Assembly: GCA_021781515.1 (NCBI GenBank) | Contig: JAJXWR010000001.1 | Location: forward strand, 26,283 to 90,282 | Direction of reading: 5' to 3' | Length of the DNA: 64,000 bases | Source: Pseudomonadota bacterium | Lineage (GTDB): Bacteria; Pseudomonadota; Gammaproteobacteria; Pseudomonadales; Moraxellaceae | In this document: positions 32,224 to 42,821 of the stretch, one piece after another | Position numbering within the stretch: the stretch's first letter is position 1 | Layout of the letters: each line of letters opens with the position of its first letter | Position numbers and translations under genes: made by a program | The notes under the pieces: model-generated | The model's input: only the letters and a program-made list of their open reading frames with translations | What the model was told of the DNA's origin: nothing | The model's database searches: none

Positions 32224-33174
32224 ATGTCTCAAGAGACCAGTGAACTGTTAAATCATTTTGATGAGGCAGGTTGGGAACTCCACACCATCCGGGATTTTAT
32301 TCGTTTTAGCGTCAGTGTGATGAATTCCAGTGATATCTTTCTTGGGCATGGTACCGATGATGTGTTTGCGGAAGCCACTGCACTGGTGATGCATAATCTG
32401 AATCTGGTCTGGGATGCAGATGAAGAAATCATGGATGCCCGTTTGCTGAGCATTGAGAAAAAAGCGGTGTTGGCCATGCTCAAACGCCGTGTTGTAGAAC
32501 GTATTCCTGTGGCGTACCTCACTAATGTGGTGTATTTCTGTGAGATGCCGTTTTATGTGGATGCCCGGGTGCTCATCCCTCGCTCACCGATTGCGGAACT
32601 GATTCGCGATCAGTTTGAGCCATGGATTGAAGAAGCGCCTGAAACGATTCTGGATTTGTGTACGGGCAGTGGTTGTATTGCCATTGCGTTGGCGGAAACC
32701 TTTGATGATGCCATGGTCGATGCGGTGGATATCTCCGGTGAGGCACTGGAGGTTGCACAACTGAATGTTGAAACTCATGAAGTCGACGATCGGGTGATGT
32801 TGATTCAATCGGATCTGTTCGCTCAGATCGGGGATCAGTCCTATGATCTGATTGTCTGTAATCCTCCTTATGTTAGTTCAGGCTCTATGGCGGAATTGCC
32901 GCAGGAATATTCCTACGAACCTGATCTGGCGCTGGAAGGTGGGCGGGACGGTCTGGATCTGATCCGGCGTATTCTGGCAGAGGCGGCTGATCACTTGAAT
33001 GAAGGGGGATCACTGGTGCTGGAAGTGGGGGAGTCGCGCTGGAGCCTGGAGCAGGAGTTTCCGGATTTTGAATTTAACTGGCTTCTACTCGAAAGTGATG
33101 CGGAAGGGGTGGTTATTCTCTCGGTCGAGGACTTGCTTCTCCTGCGTACACAACTGTCGAGAAAGCGACGCTGA
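32224..33174 (+). CDS. prmB: Ribosomal protein L3 N5-glutamine methyltransferase
   Basis: ILDLCTGSGCIAIALA, CNPPYV; upstream of aroC. Confidence 0.93.
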   Translation: MSQETSELLNHFDEAGWELHTIRDFIRFSVSVMNSSDIFLGHGTDDVFAEATALVMHNLNLVWDADEEIMDARLLSIEKKAVLAMLKRRVVERIPVAYLTNVVYFCEMPFYVDARVLIPRSPIAELIRDQFEPWIEEAPETILDLCTGSGCIAIALAETFDDAMVDAVDISGEALEVAQLNVETHEVDDRVMLIQSDLFAQIGDQSYDLIVCNPPYVSSGSMAELPQEYSYEPDLALEGGRDGLDLIRRILAEAADHLNEGGSLVLEVGESRWSLEQEFPDFEFNWLLLESDAEGVVILSVEDLLLLRTQLSRKRR

Positions 33175-33221
33175 TCTCCAGGTAACTGAGGGCTTAAGCA
33201 ACAGGGGAGGGGGGGGACGAC

Positions 33222-34355
33222 ATGGCAGGAAATTCAATCGGTGAACTGTTTCGGGTCACCACCTTTGGTGAATCGCATGGGCCGGCACTGGGGGCTATCG
33301 TTGATGGTTGTCCCCCTGGCCTGGAACTGAGTGTTGACGATTTGCAGCCGGATCTGGATCGACGTAAACCCGGCACTTCGCCATATACCACACAGCGGCG
33401 TGAAGCAGATCGGGTCGAGATTCTTTCAGGGGTGTTTGAAGGAAAGACAACGGGCACACCAATCGGACTACTGATTCCGAATATTGACCAGAAATCCCGT
33501 GATTATCAGGCGATTGCTCAAGTGTTTCGTCCGGGCCATGCCGACTACACCTACCTCTGCAAGTACGGACGGCGGGACTATCGGGGAGGTGGCCGGTCAT
33601 CCGCCCGGGAAACGGCCATGCGTGTAGCGGCGGGTGCCATTGCCAAAAAATACCTGCGCTCCCGGTTAGGGATTCAGATCCGTGGGCATTTGCAGCAGAT
33701 GGGGCCAATTGTTGCAGAAACGCTGGATTGGGAGGCGGTATCGCAGAATCCTTTTTTTTGTGGTGATGTGGCGGTGTTGCCGGCCATGCAGCAGTTGATT
33801 GAGCAGTTGCGGCGTGAAGGCAGCAGTTGTGGCGCTAAATTGCGAATTGTTGCCGAGCGGGTTCCGGTTGGTTTTGGGGAACCGGTTTTTGACCGGCTGG
33901 ATGCGGATATTGCCCATGCCATGATGAGCATCAATGCGGTAAAAGCGGTCGCCATCGGGGATGGATTTGCAGTGGTTAACCAACGTGGACATATTCATCG
34001 GGACGAGATGACGCATCAGGGATTTACCGCCAATCATGCTGGTGGGGTGCTGGGAGGCATCAGTTCGGGTCAGGATCTGGTGGTAACCATCGCATTGAAG
34101 CCAACCTCAAGTATCATGAGTCCCGGACGTAGCCTGAATGAACAAGGCGAGGTGGTGGATGTGGTGACTCGGGGTCGCCACGATCCCTGTGTCGGTGTGC
34201 GGGCGACGCCGATCGCTGAGGCGATGCTGGCTATAGTATTAATGGATCATTTTCTCAGGAATAGAGCACAGAATGCCGATGTTCAGCCGCCGTTGGCAGG
34301 TGTGTTCCCTGGGGGGGGCGGCACCGGAACAACCACTTTTGCGGGGGAAGACTGA
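33222..34355 (+). CDS. aroC: Chorismate synthase
   Basis: [33 protein letters not shown]. Confidence 0.98.
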   Translation: MAGNSIGELFRVTTFGESHGPALGAIVDGCPPGLELSVDDLQPDLDRRKPGTSPYTTQRREADRVEILSGVFEGKTTGTPIGLLIPNIDQKSRDYQAIAQVFRPGHADYTYLCKYGRRDYRGGGRSSARETAMRVAAGAIAKKYLRSRLGIQIRGHLQQMGPIVAETLDWEAVSQNPFFCGDVAVLPAMQQLIEQLRREGSSCGAKLRIVAERVPVGFGEPVFDRLDADIAHAMMSINAVKAVAIGDGFAVVNQRGHIHRDEMTHQGFTANHAGGVLGGISSGQDLVVTIALKPTSSIMSPGRSLNEQGEVVDVVTRGRHDPCVGVRATPIAEAMLAIVLMDHFLRNRAQNADVQPPLAGVFPGGGGTGTTTFAGED

Positions 34356-35479
34356 AGTATCTCGATACAGTGGTGAATTAGTTGGGGAGTCAACGAACCG
34401 ACGGTGGTATTGGTATTCAGGGGTTGCAGGATATCATCGGCAGAATGCCGATGTTGTAGCACCTGTCGGAGTAAATCAGGATGGCATAACTGCGGCTGCT
34501 CATTGAGCAAGGTATCGAGCCATTGCTGTTGTTTGTTCGTGTTTTGCTGCTCGGCGCTGGCTTGTTCATCCTGCAAGTGCTGTAGCAAGCGTTGACGTTC
34601 ACTGGTATACTGGGCGTCAATCTGCTGACGCTCTTGTTCAAGAGACTGTAGTTCTGGAGAAGACAGTATATTTTGCGTTTCCTGAGCCAGAACGGCTTGC
34701 AGTTCCGTTAGTTGTTTATCGGTGGCCTGCGTCGGCAGCGCCTGAATCCAGAAGCCGTCAGCGCGGGTGGCGGAGGGCTGTTCGCCCAATAAGGCCAGCG
34801 GCGGTGCGACCAGGGTGTTCCAACTGAGTTGCAGCAGAGGGATGATGCTTCCCGGCAGGAGTACATTATAGCCGGCTTCAACAGAAGGCAACAGCCATTC
34901 AGTAACGGGCCATAGCGTCGGGCCTAGCACCCCAATGACGATCCCGGCGGAGGTGCCTGCCACACTGCGCAGGGCGGTTTCAGTGCTTAGTTCAACGAAT
35001 GCCCAAGGGTAGGCCAGCCACCAGCCAAATACTCGGCGTTGGGTGCGTTCCTGCGCTGTTTTCAGGGCATCAACCCAGTCGTTGCGAATGCCATGCACTA
35101 AAAATTCGCCAAAGACCTGATGTTGGTCAAACTCCAGGATGTGGTGCGTATGCTGAGCAATCGATCGGTAAAATTGAGGATCGCCATAATCACGCATCCG
35201 GTTACCAGCGTTACCCCAGTGAAGCGTGGCATCGTGCAGCGGTGGCAGGTAACCCGGCACAATCCATACTTGGTAAAGCACCTGATCTTCGCCGGTAATC
35301 TGACCTGTGAGAATCAGTTCGCTACGCTGACTGGCGTGCAGAAAATAGTCGGCACGCACCGTCAGTGTTGTGCTGAATCCGAGTAATGCGGTGACGATCA
35401 ATACGGTCTGACTGAGGCGTTTTGCAGGGAATTCCAGGGGTGACAGTGCTGAAATTTTTTGGTAAATCCGCTTGTGCAT
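34283..35479 (-). CDS. Membrane-associated protein with coiled-coil C-terminus, unknown function
   Basis: Signal/TM N-terminus, hydrophobic middle, Gln/Glu-rich coiled coil; ATG 35479 chosen inside the longer ORF. Confidence 0.7.
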   Translation of the reverse strand: MHKRIYQKISALSPLEFPAKRLSQTVLIVTALLGFSTTLTVRADYFLHASQRSELILTGQITGEDQVLYQVWIVPGYLPPLHDATLHWGNAGNRMRDYGDPQFYRSIAQHTHHILEFDQHQVFGEFLVHGIRNDWVDALKTAQERTQRRVFGWWLAYPWAFVELSTETALRSVAGTSAGIVIGVLGPTLWPVTEWLLPSVEAGYNVLLPGSIIPLLQLSWNTLVAPPLALLGEQPSATRADGFWIQALPTQATDKQLTELQAVLAQETQNILSSPELQSLEQERQQIDAQYTSERQRLLQHLQDEQASAEQQNTNKQQQWLDTLLNEQPQLCHPDLLRQVLQHRHSADDILQPLNTNTTVGSLTPQLIHHCIEILQSSPAKVVVPVPPPPGNTPANGG

Positions 35480-35605
35480 GAGTATCAATCTTTCTTTATG
35501 GGAAATGAGGGCGGATCTGCGGGCCGTGTTACGGGAACCCATCGTGGTGTAACTATTCGTGTAACTATAGCATTCAGGTGGCGATCTGTGACCGCTATTG
35601 ATTAA

Positions 35606-35623
35606 CGCATTTGATCAAATGCG
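35606..35623. promoter_or_regulatory. 18-bp perfect palindrome cgcatttgatcaaatgcg
   Basis: Read directly; in the divergent spacer between the 34283 gene and the MCP. Confidence 0.5.
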
Positions 35624-35782
35624 GGTCGAAAATACTTGATTTTTTTGAGAGGCCGTTAGAAAAAATCAATCTGTTTCGCTTGTTGTGCCTCATTCGGTTT
35701 AATACCTGAGCGAAATTTCTTTGCTCCTCCTTCCATGTTAATATGCCGCATTGTTAACTATCGAATCAGGATTTTTTCAGAG

Positions 35783-37432
35783 ATGCTCAGAGTGTCTGCG
35801 ACAACCATCAGCCGTCAGGTGATGGTCATGTTCTTTTCGGTGTTTTTGTTGTTGGCTTGCACGGTGACAGGTCTGTTTTTCTGGATGGACAGAGGGTATC
35901 TGGGGGATCTGCAGCAGGTGTTGCAGACGGAAGCCTTAGAAAAAAATACGCTGGCGATGCAAGTACGCTTCAAAATGCAGGTGCAGGAATGGAAAGATGT
36001 GCTGTTGTGCGGCAAGGATCCGCTGGAAATGCAGCGATACTGGCGGAATTTTACGACGGATGAGGCGCAGGTGCAGCAGCAGGCGGGGTGGTTGCGGTCG
36101 CAGTTGGCGGCAGGGACGGCGCTTGAATTGCTGGATCAGTTTGTGGCGGCACAACAGGAGATGGGACAACATTACCGGGAAGGACTGGCGGCGTTTCAGC
36201 ACAGTGGTGGAGACAGCCATGTTGCTGATGTACTGGTGGCGGGACAGGACCGTCCGCCGACGGCACTGTTGACCCGTCTGATGGCACAAATCGGCCAAGA
36301 GGCAGCTGGGCAACGTTCGCAGGTGGAAAGTCAGCGGCAGCGGGTCGAATGGGTGCTGCTGTTGCTGCTGTTGCTGTTATTTTCCGGGTGTGCCGGTTTT
36401 TACTACCGTTTTGTGCGGGTAAAAGTGGCTACACCGCTGGAATCCATGGCGAATATTATCAATGCCATGACTCGGGAGAAAAATCTGGCACGGCATTTCG
36501 AGTTTGCTGAAAGTAGTGAACTGATGCAGGTGGCGAACAGTCTGAATGAATTGCTGATCAGCCTGTCACAGGCTTTTTCCCGGGTGGGTCAGCAGGTGAG
36601 TCAGATGGAAAACAAGGCACGTGCCATGAGTTCAGGGGAAAGTGCCCTGGCTCGCAGTAGTGCGGTGCAGGGAGAGGCGTTGACGCAGACGGTGGCGGCG
36701 ATGGAAGAATTAACGACAAGCCTGCATTCGACGACCCAGTCGGCAGAGACCACCCAGAGTATTGCCCATCGGTCGGAGGAAGCCTCGCGTCAGGGGGCTC
36801 AGCGACTGCAGGCGATGGTTCAGGGAATTACCGCAGTGGCAGAGGCACTGGGTTCCATGTCCGATGATGTGCAGGCCTTGGGTGCGGTTTCATCGCAGAT
36901 CGAATCGATGGTGTCGGTGATCAAATCAGTGGCAGATCAAACGAATCTGTTGGCTCTTAATGCGGCGATAGAAGCGGCCCGGGCCGGTGCACACGGACGG
37001 GGGTTTGCAGTGGTGGCGGATGAAGTGCGTAATCTGGCAGGGCGAACCGCACAATCGACCACAGAAATTCAGCGGATGACCGATGGTATTTCTTCGAGTG
37101 TTAAAAATGTGCTGAGCCGTACGGAACAGCTGTCGCAGCGTCTGGCGGACAGTCAAACACATGCTCGGGCGGCGCAGGAGGTCATGCAGTTGATTTCGTT
37201 GGTGAATACACAGACGTTGACGGAGGTCAGTCAACTGGCACTCGCAGTTCGTGAGCAAAGTCAGGCCTGTCAGCTGGTCAGCAGAGAAGTCGAGGTGTTG
37301 GCTGAATCCAATGAGCAACAGGAAGAAGTGTTAAAGGAAGCTGAATTTCTGCTGACACTGGCGGGAAATACCCGGCAGGCCTTGCAGGAGTTTACCGTGG
37401 GAGCAGGAGTGGGTGAGGTCGACCTGTTTTAA
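35783..37432 (+). CDS. Methyl-accepting chemotaxis protein
   Basis: Signalling hairpin [37 protein letters not shown]. Confidence 0.95.
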   Translation: MLRVSATTISRQVMVMFFSVFLLLACTVTGLFFWMDRGYLGDLQQVLQTEALEKNTLAMQVRFKMQVQEWKDVLLCGKDPLEMQRYWRNFTTDEAQVQQQAGWLRSQLAAGTALELLDQFVAAQQEMGQHYREGLAAFQHSGGDSHVADVLVAGQDRPPTALLTRLMAQIGQEAAGQRSQVESQRQRVEWVLLLLLLLLFSGCAGFYYRFVRVKVATPLESMANIINAMTREKNLARHFEFAESSELMQVANSLNELLISLSQAFSRVGQQVSQMENKARAMSSGESALARSSAVQGEALTQTVAAMEELTTSLHSTTQSAETTQSIAHRSEEASRQGAQRLQAMVQGITAVAEALGSMSDDVQALGAVSSQIESMVSVIKSVADQTNLLALNAAIEAARAGAHGRGFAVVADEVRNLAGRTAQSTTEIQRMTDGISSSVKNVLSRTEQLSQRLADSQTHARAAQEVMQLISLVNTQTLTEVSQLALAVREQSQACQLVSREVEVLAESNEQQEEVLKEAEFLLTLAGNTRQALQEFTVGAGVGEVDLF

Positions 37433-37497
37433 CTGCTGACGAATTTTTCAGGGCAGGGTACACTGTGTATTCTCTATCAGGCCAAGGACTGTGCTTA

Positions 37498-38550
37498 ATG
37501 ACCGATAATACCGTGTCTCAGGAAAACGTGTTTAAAGGAAAGATTTCTCCTGGATTTTACCGGTTCTTTCTGTTTTTTCTGGTATTTTCTCTCACTTTGG
37601 GGTTGATTGCTGCTGGTTTTACGGTGTTGATTCTTGCAGGAATGTTGTCTTTTACTGTCATGGATGCTTTGCAACGCAGCCGTTTTGGTCAGTCGCATGG
37701 TCGTAGTGCCCTGGGTGTCTTCTTTTTTATACTGCTCGCCTTGATGTTGTTATTTCTGGTAGCGGCGGGGGTGAATGCCCTGTTGGGCAGTTGGGCACGT
37801 TTTGGCGAAATGATGGTGCATGTCAGTGCAATTTTGCAATCATTGCGGACGCATATCCCGGATAATCTGGCGGAGCTGTTGCCGCAACAACAGGATTTGA
37901 TGGCGGTCATGGCACGCGGTGTGGGTACGCATGCTGGAGAAATCGGTGCCTGGGGCATCGGTACCTTGAAACAGTTAGGCTATCTTTTTATTGGCTTGCT
38001 CATCGGTCTGCTGATGGCACTGGATGGGCGTCGCTTGGGGCGGGAGCAACAAATCGGTTTGCGTTCGTTGTTACTGCTGGAGCAATGTCATCAGTTGCGC
38101 CTCAGCTTTTCCCGGATTGCGGTGGCCCAGGTACGTATTGCCTCAATCAATACGCTACTGACGGTTGCGTATCTGTTGATTGCCTTGCCCATTGCCGGAA
38201 TTCATCTGCCTTTTGCGAAGACGCTGGTGCTGGTGACGTTTTTTGGGGGGATGATTCCTATTCTGGGAAATCTCATCTCCAATACGGTGATTCTGGTGCT
38301 GAGTCTGAGCGTTTCCCCGTCCTTGTCTCTGGTGTCTCTGGGGTTTTTGGTGGCTATTCATAAGCTGGAGTATTTTGTAAATGCACGGATTATGGGAACC
38401 CGTATCCATTCCAAGGTATGGGAAATGTTATTGGCAATGATAGTGCTGGAACGTCTCCTTGGATTGCCAGGAGTGGTGATGGCTCCCATTTTATACGCAT
38501 GGCTCAGGGACGAATGGTTGTGTTTTGAGCAGCGTTGCCCTTCTGCATGA
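37498..38550 (+). CDS. AI-2E family transporter (PerM-like)
   Basis: Polytopic membrane protein with AI-2E exporter family features. Confidence 0.8.
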   Translation: MTDNTVSQENVFKGKISPGFYRFFLFFLVFSLTLGLIAAGFTVLILAGMLSFTVMDALQRSRFGQSHGRSALGVFFFILLALMLLFLVAAGVNALLGSWARFGEMMVHVSAILQSLRTHIPDNLAELLPQQQDLMAVMARGVGTHAGEIGAWGIGTLKQLGYLFIGLLIGLLMALDGRRLGREQQIGLRSLLLLEQCHQLRLSFSRIAVAQVRIASINTLLTVAYLLIALPIAGIHLPFAKTLVLVTFFGGMIPILGNLISNTVILVLSLSVSPSLSLVSLGFLVAIHKLEYFVNARIMGTRIHSKVWEMLLAMIVLERLLGLPGVVMAPILYAWLRDEWLCFEQRCPSA

Positions 38551-39721
38551 GTAACCAGGCGGAGCTGCGTTGCATTAGCATCAGGCTGGCAATCAAAGTT
38601 GATGAATTGACTGGGAACGGGGTATAGCTGAGTACCCCCTGCACCCAGCTGCTGTCGTCTGGCTGGGTACTGATGCTAAGTTCACTATGGGTTGTTTTTC
38701 CTGAAGCGGCCAGTTGCCAGTTGCCGTGCACGGGATGCTTGAGTTCGTCCATCCCGTCGAACCACAGAATGGATCCGGAGCGGTGCAGCCGCATCCAGTA
38801 GCTGCGGTGTAAACTGAGCGGTCCGAGATGCAGGGTGAGTATCCATTGACTCAAGGTGTAGCCCGGAAATGCCTGTAAACTGACTTTTTGCAGGGTGGGA
38901 ATAAACTCATGGTAGCGTTGGATGAGCATTAGTCGGCGCTGCGTAAAGCCAAGGGGAAATGGATAATCCCAACTCAGGTGGAGTTGGGTTTGACTGGCCT
39001 CTTGATGTAACCGTATCCATCCACTAGGATCACTGATGTCGTTTCGGGCAGGGGGCGGTATCCTGTCCTTTTCCGCAATAGAATAATAACGGGCTTGCAG
39101 GTACTGCAGATAGCTGCTTGCGGTCAGCCATGGCAGATAATGGCTGATTGCTCCAAGCGCTTTGGGAAAGAGGCGCATTAACCAGAACTCTGGATCGGCC
39201 TGTACCTCAATTCGGTAAATCAGCAGAGTGTGCTGGGCATCCAGAGCATAAAGTTCGGTCCGGGTCTGCAATTTTTGCAGATCGCCTTGGCGCATGATGT
39301 TTTCCCAACGGTAGATTTCCGGAAAATCAGTGTGTTGCACCGGCGATTGTTGCATCTGTAACAATAAATGCAAATGCCACATGGGCAGGGGGATCTGTAC
39401 TTCTTGCTGATAGTAACCAACGCTAGCCTCGGAGTGCCAGTGGCTGGAACGTAGATGGATGCGTTGCCCGATGCTGGTATTCAGTGGAGGGTACAGTTCC
39501 TGGAATAACTGCGGCGCACGGCGAGGAATGACCAGCAGGCCGACCACTTCATTCGCCTCCTGGCTGAGCAAAATATCTGACCCGGCCCACTCGGCAGCGG
39601 CGGCAGCGGGCAGGCGCAGAGGATTGCCAGATGCTGCTGATGCAGAGAATGCTGCCGCATAGGCAGGGAGGGGGACCAGGCTCGACAGACAGAACAACAG
39701 CAAGAGCAACAGGATTTGCAT
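38504..39721 (-). CDS. Exported protein, possibly CsiV-like
   Basis: Signal peptide; CsiV assignment is a weak resemblance only. Confidence 0.6.
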   Translation of the reverse strand: MQILLLLLLFCLSSLVPLPAYAAAFSASAASGNPLRLPAAAAAEWAGSDILLSQEANEVVGLLVIPRRAPQLFQELYPPLNTSIGQRIHLRSSHWHSEASVGYYQQEVQIPLPMWHLHLLLQMQQSPVQHTDFPEIYRWENIMRQGDLQKLQTRTELYALDAQHTLLIYRIEVQADPEFWLMRLFPKALGAISHYLPWLTASSYLQYLQARYYSIAEKDRIPPPARNDISDPSGWIRLHQEASQTQLHLSWDYPFPLGFTQRRLMLIQRYHEFIPTLQKVSLQAFPGYTLSQWILTLHLGPLSLHRSYWMRLHRSGSILWFDGMDELKHPVHGNWQLAASGKTTHSELSISTQPDDSSWVQGVLSYTPFPVNSSTLIASLMLMQRSSAWLLMQKGNAAQNTTIRP

Positions 39722-39733
39722 ACTGGATTCGCT

Positions 39734-40912
39734 TTAGTGATTGACGACCAGATCCGCCAGGGGTTGCACCGGATTCAGATCGAGAAATTCGAGCAACTCC
39801 GCCTGACGGCTACGGCCGTCAATATACCCCAGTTCAATCAACGCCTGGCAATACTCTGCTTCAAACAGCAAATAACTGAGGACACCGGCTCCGGAGCGTT
39901 GGGTGGCACCAGAGCCGGTTACGAACATGCGGATGGTCGACGGCAGTGCATCGACATGACGTAAGGCCATTCTTTCCACGACTTGGGACGGTGGGGAAAT
40001 GTTGAGAACCTGCACTGATTTGAGCTGAAATTCCGCACGTTGGCGCACTTCTTCGGGGATCAGGCTGATGGTGCGATTCACCCGGTTCAGACGTTCCAGG
40101 TCGCCTTCCAGCGAGTCAACAAAGGAACTGGCCATGACATGGCCGATGATCTGCGCAATGCTGGGATAGTGGCTGACCTGTTCCCGGGTGCGTCGAGGGC
40201 TTTGCGAACCGGCGCCAATCACCAGCACCCGATCGGCACCCAGATGCAAGGCGGGGCTGATCGGGGCCAGTTGGCGTACGGCGCCGTCACCAAAGAATTC
40301 CCGGTTAATGCGCACGGCAGGAAAAATGACCGGAATGGCGGCAGAGGCCATCAGATGTTCAATATCCAGTTGCGTGCGTACGCCAACCCGACGCGAACGT
40401 TGCCAGCCTTGTAAATGCGCTTTTCCCTGAAAGAAACTGACCGATTCGCCGGAGGTATAGCCGGAGGCGCTGATGGCCAGTGCATCCAGATAATCACTGC
40501 TGAGCATACTGTCAAGCCGTTCCAGTGCGAGGTGGGTTTGCAGCAAGTGCCGCAAGGGGCGGTTATCCAGCAGCGACACCCCTTGAGATCGGCCCAGCCG
40601 GCCGATCAGCAGTGTGGCCACGAATTTCAGGGCACAGGCCCAGACACCAGGCAAGTCGGTGCGGTAGACTTGGCGTGTACGGAAATTAGCCCATATATGT
40701 TCCAGTTGATGTACCGCCGATTTAAGGTTATCGGCATTTATGGCTACGCCCGCTGCATTTAAGCCGCCGGCTGAGGTACCACAGATAATACGAAAAGGGG
40801 TCGGTGCATTGGCGGGCAGAAGCTCGGCGAGGGCTTTGAGGACACCGACCTGGTAGGCCGCACGGGCGCCACCCCCGGACAGCAATAAGGCCCGACACGG
40901 CTCCTGATTCAT
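39734..40912 (-). CDS. Patatin-like phospholipase
   Basis: GGGARAAYQVGVL oxyanion motif, GTSAG serine motif, DGA dyad. Confidence 0.93.
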   Translation of the reverse strand: MNQEPCRALLLSGGGARAAYQVGVLKALAELLPANAPTPFRIICGTSAGGLNAAGVAINADNLKSAVHQLEHIWANFRTRQVYRTDLPGVWACALKFVATLLIGRLGRSQGVSLLDNRPLRHLLQTHLALERLDSMLSSDYLDALAISASGYTSGESVSFFQGKAHLQGWQRSRRVGVRTQLDIEHLMASAAIPVIFPAVRINREFFGDGAVRQLAPISPALHLGADRVLVIGAGSQSPRRTREQVSHYPSIAQIIGHVMASSFVDSLEGDLERLNRVNRTISLIPEEVRQRAEFQLKSVQVLNISPPSQVVERMALRHVDALPSTIRMFVTGSGATQRSGAGVLSYLLFEAEYCQALIELGYIDGRSRQAELLEFLDLNPVQPLADLVVNH

Positions 40913-41073
40913 CGGATACTCTGTCCGCTGGCAATGATCTGCAATGAGAATGACATTGGTGCTGCCTGTGCTCGACTATGAATTATATTGTAGGTGATGC
41001 AAGAATTTTAGTTCGCTACATCATTGCGTCAAACGTTGCGTCAAACGACACTGGCCAGATGGTCGCAAAAGTA

Positions 41074-41775
41074 TCAGCTTTCCGTGCGATGTTGCTCTTT
41101 TTGCATTTCAAGAGAAAACCGGGTGAGGAGTTTCTGGTCTGAACTTTTGATTTGCGAAAAGCATAATCCCAGTATTGACTGATTTTTGCGTCGGTCATAA
41201 TGATAATTTTTGACCTCCGCCTCGAAAGGGATGGCCGGTAATCCCGGCAATTGCAACTCGCCGCGGGTGAGGACTTCCCCAACACCCAGATCCATCATGA
41301 TTTGTGGTACGGCGATACGCATGCCGGAATTAGAGATATCAAGGGGTCTGCCACGATTTTTGCCATCGGCAGGTCTGAAAAAACTGACCTGGGCGGCGAC
41401 ATAACTTTTTATGGTGGCACGGTATTCTTTACGCTGTTGGCTATATTCAATTTTTTTTGGCAGTTGCAGCAGCAGCAAGGAATCCCCACCGTGGTAATCC
41501 TGTTCCAGCCCGATGACGCTTGTGCGGAAATTCCAGCGGATGCCGTTGTGTTTGCCCTGCAATAACACTACATTGCCTGGTTTAAGTTCATGCTGCACTT
41601 GTATCGGGGTCAATGAATCGAGCAACAGCGCTGCTGGGCGAACTTCAAGCATCAGGGAACTGGCTTGCTGGCTGCCGATACTTAAAGTCAGCAGCCCCCG
41701 GTCGTCCTGAATGGCGTTCAGAATCTTACGATCCGGGTTGTTGGCTGGTTCCGGTTTTTTTTGCCAGAAAAACAC
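41074..41775 (-). CDS. PilZ-domain flagellar brake protein (YcgR-like)
   Basis: RKEYRATI..PLDISNSGMRIA PilZ-type motifs; adjacent to flgN. Confidence 0.85.
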   Translation of the reverse strand: MFFWQKKPEPANNPDRKILNAIQDDRGLLTLSIGSQQASSLMLEVRPAALLLDSLTPIQVQHELKPGNVVLLQGKHNGIRWNFRTSVIGLEQDYHGGDSLLLLQLPKKIEYSQQRKEYRATIKSYVAAQVSFFRPADGKNRGRPLDISNSGMRIAVPQIMMDLGVGEVLTRGELQLPGLPAIPFEAEVKNYHYDRRKNQSILGLCFSQIKSSDQKLLTRFSLEMQKEQHRTES

Positions 41776-42224
41776 TATGCACTTCCATAGACACGGGATA
41801 ATTTACCGTTGAAGTGTAAACCATTTTGGCGATACGTTGTAACAGAAGATTGTCCGGTAATGATTTCCAGTAGCCGTTGGGTGTTACGACCGGCACGGTT
41901 GATGACCAGACCATTAATGTTATTCAGATCGCGGATGACTTTAAGTGTGGCATGTATCTGGTGCCAGAGCGTCTGGCTGAAGCGCTGACGTTCCAGCCAG
42001 GCAAGAATGCCATTCTGATCCATCTGAAAACCTTGACGCCCGAGTTGTTCTTTAAGTTCCAGTTCCATTTGCAGCAGTTGCTGAACACATTCTTCTTTCT
42101 GGGAGAGCAGATGTCCCAGTGTGGTAATATGGTTGTTTTCAAGGGCTTGACGTTCTTGCAGCAGCAGATCAAGCAGGCAGGTACTTTGTTGACTCAACCG
42201 ATTGAGTGGATGAGGGAAATTCAT
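41775..42224 (-). CDS. flgN: Flagellar chaperone FlgN
   Basis: FlgN-like helical protein; flgA-flgM-flgN order. Confidence 0.85.
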   Translation of the reverse strand: MNFPHPLNRLSQQSTCLLDLLLQERQALENNHITTLGHLLSQKEECVQQLLQMELELKEQLGRQGFQMDQNGILAWLERQRFSQTLWHQIHATLKVIRDLNNINGLVINRAGRNTQRLLEIITGQSSVTTYRQNGLHFNGKLSRVYGSA

Positions 42225-42313
42225 GATAACCTCCGTTACACCGTATTCAGACTGTTAACGAAGCTTATGCAAAAAAAACGCCATGATTCGCAGATGCAAC
42301 AGGCCTGATGATT

Positions 42314-42661
42314 TTAGTGAGGCGTAGGCATCTGCTCATCGGCTGACAGGAGTTTTTCGGCAATCCGCTCCGGATTGATGGTGTAGGTATTGTTGGCAAT
42401 AGCCTGTTTGATCTGGGTCACCCGGGACTGATTGACAGGTGGATCCTTCAGTTGCTGCGCCAGTTTCTGCATGGTCTGCGCTTCGGAACTGATATACACA
42501 CCACTACCAGGTTCCGGGGTATTGGCAGGTGTAACCGTGGTCTGTCCCTGATTCGCTACAGGCAATGGTGAACCCGAGTTCGGTTTGCCCGTTGGGGGAT
42601 TTGTGTTTACCGTATTGGAAACACTGGCATTTCTGCCTGAGTTGTTAATGTCCATGACCAT
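42314..42661 (-). CDS. flgM: Anti-sigma-28 factor FlgM
   Basis: C-terminal VNQSRVTQIKQAIANNTYTINPERIAEKLL. Confidence 0.93.
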   Translation of the reverse strand: MVMDINNSGRNASVSNTVNTNPPTGKPNSGSPLPVANQGQTTVTPANTPEPGSGVYISSEAQTMQKLAQQLKDPPVNQSRVTQIKQAIANNTYTINPERIAEKLLSADEQMPTPH

Positions 42662-42704
42662 GATGTGTCATCCTCGCAATACCTGATTAAAACTCTTACC
42701 TAGG

Positions 42705-42731
42705 TTTTCGGCAGTAATCCGGAAAACTTGA
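42705..42731 (-). promoter_or_regulatory. Sigma-28 (FliA) promoter upstream of flgM
   Basis: Minus strand TCAAGTTT-N11-GCCGAAAA versus consensus TAAAGTTT-N11-GCCGATAA. Confidence 0.85.
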
Positions 42732-42821
42732 GCAATAATTTTCCGCTGGCGGCAGTCTGGCGGAAAAATATAGCCTCGCCGCAGTAGTATAAAAAAATAA
42801 TAAAAAATTCGCAGCAGCGCC

